A stretch of 64,000 nucleotides of DNA from Prionace glauca. Its lineage: Eukaryota; Chordata; Chondrichthyes; Carcharhiniformes; Carcharhinidae. A program made the position numbers and the translations under genes. The notes beneath the pieces are model-generated. The model was not told the origin of the DNA and did not search any database. It saw only the letters and a list, made by a program, of their open reading frames with translations. The stretch lies in NCBI GenBank assembly GCA_037974335.1, contig CM075724.1, positions 63,204,470-63,268,469 of the forward strand, in the 5' to 3' direction. Below, one piece after another: positions 46,485-56,887 of the stretch. The first letter of the stretch is position 1. Every line of letters starts with the position of its first letter.

Positions 46485-49400
46485 TCATAAGAACATAAGA
46501 AATAGGAGCAGGAGTAGGCCATCTAGCCCTTCGAGCCTGCCCCGCCATTCAATAAGATCATGGCTAATCTGGCGTGGCTCAGTTCCACCTTCCCGCCCTC
46601 TAGCCATAATCCTTAATCCCCTCTCTTATCAAAAACCCATCAACCCGCTTCTTAAAAACATTTAGCGAGGCAGCCTCCACCACTTCAACGGGTAGAGAAT
46701 TCCAGAGATTCACCACCCTTTGAGTGAAGAAGTTCCTCCTCAACTCTGTTCTAAACCGCCTCCCCTTTATCTTGAGGCTGTGCCCCCTAGTCCTACTGTC
46801 TTTTTTGAGCGGGAAGATCCTCTCCACCTGTATCCTATCCATCCCATTCATCATCTTATACGTCTCAATGAGATCATCTCCCCTCATTCTTCTAAACTCT
46901 AACGAGTACAAGCCTAGTTTATTCAGCCTCTCCTCATCGCTCAATCCCCTCAACTCCGGTATCAGCCTAGTAAACCTCCTCTGCACTCCCTCCAGGGCCA
47001 AAATATCCTTGCGCAGGTGCGGCGCCCAAAACTTCACACAGTACTCCAGCTGCGGCCTCACCAATGCCCTATACAGCTGCAGCAAGTCCTCCCTACTTTT
47101 ATATTCAATCTCCCTCGCTATGAAGGCCAGCATCCCATTCGCCTTCCTGACTTCCTGCTGCACCTGCAAGCTGGGTTTTTGCGACTCATGCACAAGGACC
47201 CCGAGGTCCCTCTGCACCGTCGCCTGCTGCAGTTTTTCGCCACGTAAGTAATAGTCCTTCCTACCATTCTTCCTACCAAAGTGGACCACCTCACACTTGC
47301 CAACATTAGATTCCATTTGCCATTTCCTGGCCCATTCGCCCAGCCTATCTAGATCCTTCTGCAGACTCTCCACACCCTCCGCACAATTTGCCTTTCCCCC
47401 AATCTTGGTGTCATCAGCAAATTTCGACACCCTGCACTCGGTTCCCTCCTCCAGATCATCTATATAAATGGTAAAAAGCTGAGGCCCCAGCACCGACCCC
47501 TGGGCACCCCACTAGTCACCAACGCCCAATCCGAATAGCACCAATTGACCCCCACTCTCTGCCTCCTACTTGACAACCAATCCTCTATCCACGCTAACAC
47601 CCTACCCCCAACTCCATGTCCCCTGACCTTCTGCAATAACCTCTTGTGAGGTACCTTGTCAAACGCCTTCTGAAAATCCAGAAAGACCACATCCACCAGC
47701 TCTCCTCTATCCACTGCCCTAGACACATCCTCATAGAACTCCAGTAAATTTGTCACACACGACTTCCCTTTAATGAAACCGTGTTGCGTCCGCCCTATCA
47801 AGCAATTCCCTTCAAGATGCCTCGCAATTTCCTCCTTAATGACGGATTCTAACATTTTACCTACCACAGACGTTAAACTAACCGGCCTATAATTCCCCGC
47901 CTTTTGCCTGGCACCCTTCTTAAACAACGGCGTAACATTAGCCGTTTTCCAATCTTCCGGCACTTCCCCGGAATCCAGCGACGTCTGGAAAATAACCACC
48001 AAGGCATCCACTATAACCTCCGCCATTTCTTTCAGAACCCTCGGATGCATTCCATCCGTTCCTGGGGACTTGTCCACAATCAGCCCCTCCAGTCTGTCGA
48101 GCACCACCTCTCTAGTAACAGTAATGTCATTAAGACCCTCCATTCCTACCACCTTTCCATCGCTAACACCCGGCAAATTATTCACGTCCTCCTCCGTGAA
48201 GACAGAAACAAAAAAGTTATTCAAGACCTTAGCCATATCCCCATCCCCTACCACTAGCTCCCCTTTCTCATCCTCTAAAGGACCAACGTTCACCCTAGCC
48301 AGCCTCTTCCTTTTTATATATTTGTAAAAACTCTTGCTATCTTTTTTTATATTAAGTGCTAGCCCAGCCTCATAGCTTCTCCTACCCTCCTTTATCAACT
48401 TTTTTGTCACTTTTTCTTGACATTTAAACCTTTCCCAATCCTCTTCTCGCCCACTGCTCTTAGCTACTCTAAATGCCTCCACTTTTAATTTAACACTTTC
48501 CTTCACCTCCTTCGTTATCCACGGCTTATTACCTCTCCTCCTACTGTCCTTTTTAACCATGGGAATAAATTTCTGCTGAGCACCAAGAAAGATCTCCTTA
48601 AAGATCCTCCACTGCTCCTCAGCAGACGTACCTTCCAACGCACTCCCCCAGTCCACATTCGCCAATTCTTCTCTCATCCTACCATACTCCCCTCTATTCA
48701 AACAAAGGACGCCTGTCCGGGAACCCACTTTCTCCTCCTCCATCTACACCAGAAACTCCACCATACAATGATCACTCTCTCCAAGAGGATCCTTCACCGG
48801 AAGGTCCCTAATTCTACCCGCCTCATTACATAGCACCAGATCCAAGATAGCTCGCTCCCTCGTCGGCTCCAACACACACTGTTCAAGGAAATTATCCCGG
48901 CAGCATTCCAAGAACTCCTCCTCGAGCCCACCTCGTCCAACATGGGTCGACCAATCAATATGCAGATTGAAATCTCCCATAACTACTGCCGTCCCATTCC
49001 TGCACGCTGCACTTATTTGCGCGTTAACAGCCCGCCCCACCTCCAGATCATTATTCGGGGGCCTATAGACGACACCCACCAGCGTCTTCCTCCCTTTGCT
49101 GTTCCTAATCTCCACCCACGACGATTCCACTTTCTGCTCTTTGGCTCCGATATCATCCCTTGCTACCACCTTGATACTATCCTTAATCAGCAGAGCTACG
49201 CCACCCCCTCTTTCCTCCTGCCTATCCTTCCTAAACACGTGATAGCCCTGTACATTCATCTCCCAGTCCCTGTCACCTTGCAGCCACATCTCTGTAATGG
49301 ACACCAGGTCGTATCCATTTGTGTCGATCTGCGCCACCAGCTCATCCACTTTATTCCGAATGCTTCGTGCATTCAGATAAAGCGCTTTCATCCCAGCCTT

Positions 49401-49615
49401 CATCTGGACCCTATTTGCCGTAACGCCACCAATTGGGACATCCTTGGCCTCTTCCCTTACCTGTACCCTATCCTTAACTTTAGATCTCATAGCGTCACCT
49501 ACCCTCGCACCCTCCTCCCCCCCCCCCCCCCCCCTAATTAGTTTAAAGCCCTGTCTACAGTCCTCTTTACTCGATTCGCCAGCACTCTGGTCCCAGCATG
49601 ATTCAGACCTCGTCG
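46485..49615 (-). mobile_element. Long CR1-clade LINE with nearly complete ORF2
   Basis: The 3' end lies at 46485 ('ataggagcaggagtaggcca', tandem 'ttcttatg' on the minus strand). ORF2 runs from about 49400 to 46600: 'LYLNARSIRNKVDELV', 'GVVYRPPNN', 'VVMGDFNLHIDW', 'GESDHCMVEFLV', then RT with 'FLDFQKAFDKVPH', 'SKFADDTKIGG' (47407-47421) and 'YRALVRPQLEY'. The 5' part is truncated inside the inter-ORF region, beyond a run of about 18 C (49517-49534). Only two breaks: TAG at 48744-48746 where Trp is expected, and a one-base loss in the C run at about 47501-47504 (SGVPQGSV motif). It is a different subfamily from 28651-33240. Confidence 0.9.
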
Positions 49616-50340
49616 TCAGCCTAACTAAACGGACCAAATCCCAACGGGTCAAAACAAAAACAATGAACATGGCTTCTTCTGTGGAAGTATTTGAAGAAGC
49701 AAATAAGACAACAGGAAAAGAAGCTGCAGAAAAATGCCGACTGTATGGAGGAAGAAAATGACAGTCTGGCACGATAGGAGAATGACGCTTGGTTGAAGAA
49801 TACATGTTCTTTATAGCAAAATGGAATTCGATGCATGCCCATAAAGAAGAACTTTGATTGCTCTGGGGAAAGAATCGGGATGGGAATAATTGGGCAATGC
49901 TGTTAAACTGCCAGCACGGGTCAAACGGTCACCTTCTCAGATGCAGGATTTCACAACTCCACATGGTTCATGTGGAAATAGACGTTTGTAAAGCAAGACA
50001 CAACTCGAACCTACTTTCAGTAAATTGATAGGGAAATCCAAGTATTCAGCTTCACCTGTTTTCTATCAGGAGCATCAGCTGAACTGGATATAACGCACTG
50101 GCATGTTCTCACCATAAATAATGGGACGTACGAATCTACACGCGGCTTTTTTTTCTGTGTTACTGAACAAAGTGAACACTGATCGTTAATTTGTAAGAAA
50201 TCCTAGAAAAGCGATTTTTTTAAATTTTACTTTACTATATAGATAATTAGGTACCACGGGACACAATATATCGTTGTAACCGAAAGAACATATTTATCAT
50301 TATTTTTACAATAGACTCATTGAATAATATTGTATGACAA
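49616..50340. other. 3' flank of gene C; no feature recognised
   Basis: AT-rich, unique-looking sequence without recognised exons on either strand. Confidence 0.4.
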
Positions 50341-50346
50341 GAAAGT

Positions 50347-50352
50347 TTTAAT
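50347..50352 (-). terminator. Possible polyadenylation signal of gene C
   Basis: ATTAAA on the minus strand, about 130 bases after the predicted stop codon. A common variant signal, supported only by position. Confidence 0.3.
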
Positions 50353-50483
50353 TTCCTAAAGCATGGAAAATAAACTTCTTAAAATAACTGAGTAGCAAGT
50401 GACTACCACGTATTGCATTATCTGATAGAGATGGTATCATATAGTACAAACACTCATGGTGCCGGTACGGCATAGGGACGCGA

Positions 50484-50693
50484 TCACTGTGGACCATAGA
50501 AGTGAATTCTGCTTCGAAGTTCAATTGCTAATTGTTTTTCGCCTCCGCATAGCCAGTCTCTTTTGCTCCATTTTTGTTTTGGTCTCCGCAGTTGGGCATG
50601 TTCAGTGTACCTTTCGTTAGCTTTGCCATTGTCTGAGCCAGTCAACGCTACACGTGAGTATATCAGGTCATTACCGACTTTCCTTTGTTGCGT
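50484..50693 (-). CDS. Gene C exon 7: tail with ITIM, stop
   Basis: The acceptor is 'ccttgcag', entered in phase 0, and TGA is at 50484-50486. The 69 residues contain NDLIYSRVAL, a good ITIM (L-x-Y-x-x-V). Further on is RYTEHAQLRRP, which aligns with the 'HTEYASI' site of mammalian SIRPalpha but with His for Tyr. The rest is basic and shows no other motif. Confidence 0.68.
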   Translation of the reverse strand, partial: TQQRKVGNDLIYSRVALTGSDNGKANERYTEHAQLRRPKQKWSKRDWLCGGEKQLAIELRSRIHFYGPQ

Positions 50694-53600
50694 CTGCAAG
50701 GTCAATGTTTGAAAATATTGTTTACTGGTTACATCGCAAGTCCCATGGTTCGCTGTTCAAAAAACTTCATCAGAAGGTCACGCAGATCATCTTATAGAGA
50801 GCATGGGGGCAAAATCAACAGATTCAGATTTCCTGCTTTATCGCATGGGTGTTGTTTCTCTGATCGGTTACTCGGCCCCACCTGAGCATACACACCTCGT
50901 CACGTTTATGCTTTGGAATTTTGCTCAAATCTAATGCGGCACATTTCAGACTCATTTTCCTACTTGGACAAAATGGAAAATTTTTGTTACGCGACTGGTT
51001 CATTGTGTTCACCTGTTTAAAATAATTTCGGTCAAACATTGAGCGCATTAACCTGGGACCGAATAGACGTGCGCAAAATTAATTAATTTACATTTACCTA
51101 AGCGCGAATATTAAGGCACTCGACACTTTACACTCCTATCCCAAATATTTAAACCCACCAATTTCACTCGACATAATTGTTACACAAATATTGAAACAGG
51201 CGGCAGCTTCATTACGTACAACTTATTTTCGATCTGAATGAATGAATGGATTGATGAAAAGTTATTAATGGTATTTTCAACGAGATAAACCGTTCTCTTT
51301 TCTAAACATTTATCGCTGTTTGCCAGTAAAGCACTCGGTGGCAATTGTATTTCCACATTCGATTGAAATGTGGAATTTCATTGAGACAAAACAAGATGCG
51401 GAGATGCCAGCGTTGGACTGGGGTGGGCGCAGTAAGAAGTCTCACAACACCTGTGTCCCAAACTTCGAGATTCCAAAAAAAAAACCCTTTGGACTTTAAC
51501 CTAGTTTTGTGAGACCTCTTCCTGAAACAAAACAAATACATTTATTAAGTGGACTTAAGCTGGTCTGATTATATTAACTTTCCATTATATCAATCTTTCC
51601 TGGTGTTTCAACAAACTGCCTGTAAATGAATGAACTTACCAGTTCCTCGCTCCCGTTCCCTCCTGTTACACGTCCGTCTTTACCTGAAAATAAGTGAAAT
51701 TTAATGATATTGAAATAAAAGTTCTGAAGAAAAATCTTACGGACCCGAAATATTAACTCTGTGTGCCTCTACACAGGCGCTACCAGAATTGTTGACTTTA
51801 TCCAGGATTTTCTGTTTTCCACATCAGAGTCTGCAAAGATATGTCTATGGTCAGAAAAAAAAGCCCAGGAGGATTTCCAATTTCGTAATCTCCGGAAAAT
51901 AATTGAAATCCTAAGCAGCAGCAGGGTACTTTAAAATATTTCACGGGAGCTATGGTAATATTTCGCATTGTAGGAGAAGGCGGGCAAATGCCAAACATCA
52001 GCACTGGTAATATTGCGTGACTGAGCAGGTCCGAGGAGCCATCTGGCCTTCTACTGCTCCTGTTTGTTTTGTAGCTCTGTGCACAGCCGTTCCCGGACCA
52101 GAGCCACAGTTATAGCTAAACATGACTCCACCTCACAGCGGTTTGGAAACTAATTTTGTGTGGGACAGCATTTCGTTCATCTGACTCCAAAAGGAAATAT
52201 ATTTGGAAAAATGCAGATAACTTTTTTATCTTTATTTTATCTCTCTATGTCCTAAAACATACTTTCAACAATTAATGTTTCCTCAAAATCATACGACTCT
52301 TTTCAACTTTAACTCCGAACTGCTCACCAGTTTACAGGAATTTTGGTGAAACATTGAGTGGATTAGCCTGGGATCGAATAGACGTGCGCAAAATATAATT
52401 AATTTACATTTACCTAAGTGCGAATATTAAGACACTCTAAACTACCGGTCGCCTCAAAGGTATGTACAAAACTCAAGTGTTATCTTACCTTCATTCTTTA
52501 GCATTTGTTGCTGCCTCGTCATGACGATCGCAAGCACGAGGAACAATCCAACCAGCGCGCACACTCGAATCGAATTGTAAAGTAATGTCGAGGTATTTTC
52601 TGCAAGATTAATTGCAAATGAGGTAATAGTTGATATTAAATTTAAAAAAAGGACTCCAAGATGGTTTCTTACGTAAACTATAGTGATGATTGTACTAATC
52701 CCCCCGTGTTCAACGGAAATGGAACGTTTGAATAAAAAGCTTGTTTGCAATTAAGTTTCTGCAGTATCTTCTTCCTCGAACATTTGGCGCATTATTGATT
52801 AATCGGGAAGACTAAAAGGCTGGAGTCACATGTAGGCCAGACCGGAAAAGGGTGACTGATTTCCTTTCCTCAAAGTCATCAGAGAGCCAGGTCGGTTATT
52901 GCGTCTGAATTATAGTTTCATGATACATTACTGAAACAAATGTTTAGTTCAGCATTTATTAATTGGTTTTAAATGTCATGATGTGATTTGAACCGATATC
53001 CTTACAGCTTTAGCCTGCACGTCTTGAGTAATAGGCGACTGGCATTAAAATATCGCCACCATCTTCCCTTAGTAGTATGCCATTGGAGATAATGGGACAA
53101 TACCCAAATGATTCACTCTTAATTGCCGCCTGAAAGGGCCTATCAAGCTACTCCGTTTAAGGACAATTAGCGATTAACAATAAATGTTGGCCTAGCCAGC
53201 GACATTCACATTCCTTGAAAGAGTTTACTTTCAAAAATATAGTGAACTGGACATACCCGGTTACAGGTAAATGAGATTGATGAGACTGATTTCAGTTAAA
53301 CCCATCATGATCTGTAAGTAAGATGAGAAGCTGGTCGTTTGGTTATTCCAAAACTCTGCACTGAACGTAATCGAACGCGTGACAATTTCGGAAATCCCAC
53401 GGTAATCAGGCCTTGCGCAAACAACGGGCCTTCAGATCAAAGCAATAGCTTTCAACCAAGAGGAGTTCGCAATGATCAAGTTTAAAGCATTTTCAACAAA
53501 ATAAACAGAAAGTGAAAAAGACTAATAATATTCAGGTTAAGAAATATTACACTAGAAAATTTGAACCAATACTTAATATTGTTCCGTTAGAAATAGAGGA

Positions 53601-56600
53601 ATTTGAAAGCAAATACGTTTGGATTTTTGTTCTTATATGGGATGTGAGCTTTGCTGACGAAGCCAGCATTGCCCATTCCCAATTGCCCTTGAACAGAAAG
53701 GCCTGCTAGAAAGTTGCAGGGGGCAGATAAGATTCAACCACGTTGCTCTTGCTCTGAAGGCACATGTAAGCCAGGCTGAGTAAATAGGGCAGATTTCCTT
53801 CCCTGAAGGACATTGGGGAACCAGATTGGTTTTTACCACAATCGATCATAGTTACGTGGTCACCATTACTGACACTAGCCTGATATTCCATAGCTATTAA
53901 TTGAATTGGAAGCTGCTCTTGTGGGATGCGAATCCATGTCCTTAGATTTTTTTACTGGCCTGCGTGCATGGCTGTCGATTTCAACACATTGCATTAAATT
54001 CAGTGTAAAGGCACTTTAATGCTTCTGTTGATATTTCCCGTGACATTTCCGTGATTATTAATATGCATAAAACTTGCGAAAAAATTCACTATGAATTCTA
54101 CTCTAGGTGGCTTTCCTTTTAGAACAGTATTTTCCCCTACCTCGGTTAGGTTTAGGAATCGTGTACGCCACAATAGCCGGAGTCTTGAGGGTGATATGAG
54201 ATACCAGGCATGTAATATTGACGTCTCTCGGTACAGGCTGACTCTCAAGCAAAGTGCTGGAAACTTCATACAATCCGTCTCTGTTCTGCGTTTTACTGGT
54301 GTGTATTCCTGATGCCGTTTCAACGCCATTTTTATACCAAGTGAGGGTGTAATTTTCCGGGTAAAACGCAGCCGTTTCACAGACGAGGATCAGAGGCGCA
54401 GTCGAACTCCCTTCAGTTGTCCTGGAGAAAAGATTCAGTGGGGTTGGGGCCGCTGCGGAGCAGAAAATGAACAAAGTACTGTGCACGGTTTGGAAAAAAT
54501 AAATATACTTTTGAAGTTCGATTACATACTTACTCACTGGTAATTTATATTTCCTGCATTTGAACGTTACACACAAGATCAGTATAGATCTAATCCATAT
54601 AAAGAGTGGCATTCGGTCAACTCCAATAATTTTTGAATTCCCTGTGGGACACGGTGAAGTGATTTGCTAATCAACGTTCTGTTTAAAGCGGCTACAGAAT
54701 TAAATCTTGATGAGATAGTCGTCTCGCTGAATTCTTACGTGTTTTATATACAATGACATGACAGAGTGACGAATAATATTCATATTCTTGATGATGAAAT
54801 GAGCGTTTTAATGCTCCTTTAAAGCCGCAGCTTGATATCGATTAAACAAACTACTTTCACTTGAATCTGCCGAAGTTTCGCCAACACGGCCTCTCTGTTA
54901 AATTATAGGCAAAATATTGCAGATGCTGGAATTTGAAACAGCCTGTCTGTGTTGTTTATTTATTTGAAAATTAGTGAACTGGCAGCCATCTATGTCTGAA
55001 ACTCCAATCTGTTGAGTAAATCGATTTGGGCAACAGTTAAACATTGAGTATTTGAATACGTGCCGTATCATTTTTTGAAATTTACTTTAAGGAATACTGG
55101 TATTCATGGACTATTAAAAAGGAGCCAAAAAAAGTTATAGTAGGAGGGATTACTATTTCAAGTGCGAAAAGCTGCGTATTGCTACGGTGCAGAGTGTCCT
55201 GGGGGTCCTTGTGCACGAGTCGCAAAAACCCAGTCTGCAGGTGCAGCAGGTGATCAAGAAGGCGAATGGGACGCTGGCTGTTATAGTGAGGGGGATAGAA
55301 TATAAAAACAGAGAGGTCTTGCTGCAAATGCACAGGGCACTGGTGCGGCCGCAGCTGGAGTGCTGAGTGCAGTTTTGGTCGCCAGACTTGCGCAAGGATA
55401 TTTTGGCCTTGGAGGGAGTGCAGAGGAGGTTCACTTGGCTGATACCGGAGATGAGGGGGTTAGACTATGAAGAGAGACTAAATAGACTGGGTCTGTACGC
55501 GTTGGAGTTTAGAAGGATGAGAGGCGATCTTATTGAGACATATAACATAATGAAGGGGATGAATAGGGTAGAGGTAGAGAGATTCTTCCCGCTCAGGAAG
55601 GACAGCAGGACTAGAGGGCACAGCCTCAAGATAAGGGGGGGGTGCAGTTTAGAATGGAGTTGAGGAGGAACTTCTTCACTCAAAGGGTGGTGAATCTCTG
55701 GAATTTTCTGCCCGTTGAAGTGTTGGAGGCTACCTCGCTAAATATATTTAAGTCACAGGTAGATAGGTTTTTGACGGACAAGGGAATTAAGGGTTATGGG
55801 GAGAAAGCGGGAAAGTGGAACTGATCCACTTCCGATTAACCATGATCTTATTGAATGGCGGGGCAGGCTCGAAGGGCTAGATGACCTACTCCTGCTCCTA
55901 TTTCTTATGTTTGCATATTTTTCTTGGGAATGGCCCATTAATAATAAAGATTTTCAGTTAGTTGCACTTTAGGAATTCATTCTGAATGCCTCCAATGTAA
56001 ATCTGGTGCATAAATTGACTTTATAGTTGTGATGTGTTTGATAAATATTACTAATATATTCAGTACTCTCCGAGTGGCATTGCATGTATAATTAACATTT
56101 TAATGCAGAGGACACGAATATACAACTAACTTATCGCGAAATATGTCCATAGACATGATTTCACTGACAAAAAGAATGCACATCCCCGATTGTTGAGTTT
56201 GATATCTTATGGCGATCTCGTTCGCCTGTATTTCAATCTTACCGTGTACAGTTAGATGCGATCCGGTTCCATTTCGTTGATCTACTCCCCGACGGATCAC
56301 CGTACAGTAGTAGATTCCAGAGTCTTGCAATGTCACATTTACTAAGCGAAAGAAACCGCTCACTTTATTTTCCACACCAAAAGATTTTCTTTTGTCTGGG
56401 TTTGAATGCAGGAATTCACTCTTATCATGTTTCCACCATAATACCCGTATCCAGGATTGGGATTGAAAAATGGGGAATATACAGTAGAAGGTGATGTTTC
56501 CCCCTCTGGATACAATCGTTTCGACTGGTGCTTGAGACACACTGAACGAAGTGTGGTCCGCAACTGTCAGAAAGGTAGACAGACACAGTTTAATTGCATT

Positions 56601-56785
56601 AGATACAACATAAATGTAGAAAAGTGAAAGCATAATCTAGAAAGAGGAAATAAGGTTATTTAAATTGAAATGAAAACTACTTCCTCAGAAGTTATTGATT
56701 AAAGTAACATGGCAAGTGAAAAACTAGTACCTGTATGAATATTTCCTCGGAGGATCAGGCACAGAAGTACTATGACCGTTGTCAT
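50484..56785 (-). CDS. SIRP-like inhibitory receptor, complete gene C (seven exons, 389 aa)
   Basis: Exons in transcript order: 56785-56731, 56563-56243, 54452-54141, 52599-52489, 51683-51640, 51012-50896, 50693-50484. Summed length is 1170 bp (390 codons with stop), all with canonical splice sites. The phases (1,1,1,1,0,0) fit without adjustment. Product: signal peptide 1-18, V domain about 19-125, C1 domain about 126-229, membrane segment about 240-256, cytoplasmic tail to 389. This is a cell-surface receptor layout. In SIRPalpha, phosphorylated ITIMs recruit SHP phosphatases. The tail has one ITIM, LIYSRV (Tyr332), and two ITIM-like sites lacking Tyr. It is convergent with genes A and B. 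Alternative names are butyrophilin- or NKp30-like, but V ending, C1 pattern and tail all favour SIRP. The last two tail exons are the least certain. Confidence 0.82.
50896..51012 (-). CDS. Gene C exon 6: tail with degenerate first ITIM
   Basis: 117 bp, phase 0-0, with acceptor 'tttaaacag' and donor 'GAG/gtgtgt'. It encodes SLKCAALDLSKIPKHKRDE at its end. This lines up with 'ITYADLNLPK' of SIRPalpha with Cys (TGT) in place of Tyr (TAT). The donor is less canonical than the others. Confidence 0.6.
51031..51130. repeat. Duplicated intron segment, copy 1
   Basis: About 100 bp nearly identical with 52344-52444 (shared 'cgaatagacgtgcgcaaaat' and 'aatttacatttacctaag'). It lies just before exon 6 in transcript order and includes part of its branch/acceptor side. 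Confidence 0.75.
51395..51523 (+). mobile_element. Fold-back element with about 12-bp target-site duplication
   Basis: Starts 'gatgcggagatgccagcgtt' and ends 'ttttgtgagacctcttcct'. Flanked by 'gagacaaaacaa' (51383-51394) and 'gaaacaaaacaa' (51524-51535), 11 of 12 matching. Contains an A-rich run at about 51474-51485. Same family as 3664-3887. Confidence 0.75.
51640..51683 (-). CDS. Gene C exon 5: short tail exon
   Basis: 44 bp, phase 1 to 0, with acceptor 'ttattttcag' and donor 'ACTG/gtaagt'. It encodes GKDGRVTGGNGSEEL. Small exons between membrane and ITIM exons are usual in SIRP-type genes. A similar exon start is seen downstream of gene B at 25574. Confidence 0.68.
51720..51840 (+). repeat. 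Fold-back B fragment in gene C intron
   Basis: Contains 'gacccgaaatattaactctg' and 'ccaggattttctgttttcca', as in the family at 19500-19745. Confidence 0.5.
52344..52444. repeat. Duplicated intron segment, copy 2
   Basis: Partner of 51031-51130, about 1.3 kb away in direct orientation. The place of the exon 6 acceptor reads 'aaactg' instead of 'aaacag', so no second exon 6 is formed. Confidence 0.7.
52489..52599 (-). CDS. Gene C exon 4: transmembrane exon
   Basis: 111 bp, phase 1-1, with acceptor 'aatcttgcag' and donor 'GAAG/gtaaga'. It encodes ENTSTLLYNSIRVCALVGLF and continues LVLAIVM, then TRQQQMLKNEG. The hydrophobic core is followed by a basic stop-transfer residue. It is homologous in position to 2451-2547 and 24081-24174 but stays open into the tail. 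Confidence 0.78.
52812..53025 (-). repeat. SINE-2 copy
   Basis: 'ggagtcacatgtaggccaga' and 'tttcctttcctcaaagtcat' are the antisense SINE-2 body. It has a diverged head at the right. Confidence 0.6.
53060..53225 (+). repeat. SINE-2 3' fragment, sense
   Basis: 'acaataaatgttggcctagc' and the following 'cagcgacattcacattcc' are the SINE-2 3' end. It lies next to an antisense copy. Confidence 0.6.
53640..53945 (-). repeat. SINE-2 copy
   Basis: The antisense body has 'gcacatgtaagccaggctga' and 'tttccttccctgaaggacat'. The head is at 53920-53945. Confidence 0.65.
54141..54452 (-). CDS. Gene C exon 3: Ig C1-set domain
   Basis: 312 bp, phase 1-1, with acceptor 'tgctccgcag' and donor 'CGAG/gtaggg'. 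Landmarks are LILVCETAAFYPENYTLTWY, DGLYEVSSTLLESQPVP and NITCLVSHITLKTP. Two N-glycosylation sites (NYT, NIT). Frame intact. It is about five codons longer than in genes A and B. Confidence 0.87.
54900..54960 (+). repeat. Fold-back B tip
   Basis: 'aatattgcagatgctggaat' is the family's terminal sequence. The body is missing. Confidence 0.4.
55135..55918 (+). mobile_element. 5'-truncated CR1-clade LINE 3' end
   Basis: Same subfamily as 46485-49615. It codes in one stretch for 'QFWSPDLRKDILALEGVQRR' and 'YNIMKGMNRVEVERFFPLRK', and ends 'cctatttcttatgtttgc'. It lies in the V-C1 intron of gene C in opposite orientation. A few frame breaks. Confidence 0.85.
56243..56563 (-). CDS. Gene C exon 2: Ig V-set domain (VJ-type)
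   Basis: 321 bp, phase 1-1, with acceptor 'ctttctgacag' and donor 'CACG/gtaaga'. Landmarks are GGNITFYCIFPIF, VLWWKHDK, LQDSGIYYCTV and a J-like strand NGTGSHLTVHG. N-glycosylation sites are NIT, NVT and NGT. It is homologous to 19060-19365 with a longer C-C' region. The V domain is the ligand-binding part in SIRPs. The ligand here is unknown. Confidence 0.88.
56731..56785 (-). CDS. Gene C exon 1: leader (signal peptide)
   Basis: ATG at 56785, MTTVIVLLCLILRGNIHT, then one base and 'ACAG/gtacta'. 55 bp, exit phase 1, 167 bp before the V exon. The hydrophobic core is clear. It has the same size and phase as 18820-18874. Confidence 0.8.
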
Positions 56786-56834
56786 GATTTGCAAGGTTTC
56801 CAACTGTTGTCTCTGAAGTAACTGCGATTTTACA

Positions 56835-56887
56835 ACTTTTAAAAATAGCTTGCTGTTAGTGTTCCTTCAGAGACGTCGTAGTGACGT
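56835..56887 (-). promoter_or_regulatory. Possible core promoter of gene C
   Basis: On the minus strand a TATA-like 'agctatttttaaaagttg' lies about 50-65 bases before the start codon. Upstream are two CRE-like cores, GACGTC (56872-56877) and TGACGT (56882-56887). Supported by position and motif only. Confidence 0.35.

Noticed and set aside
48942-49541. 199-codon plus-strand frame
   Set aside because: Antisense shadow of the endonuclease region of the minus-strand LINE.
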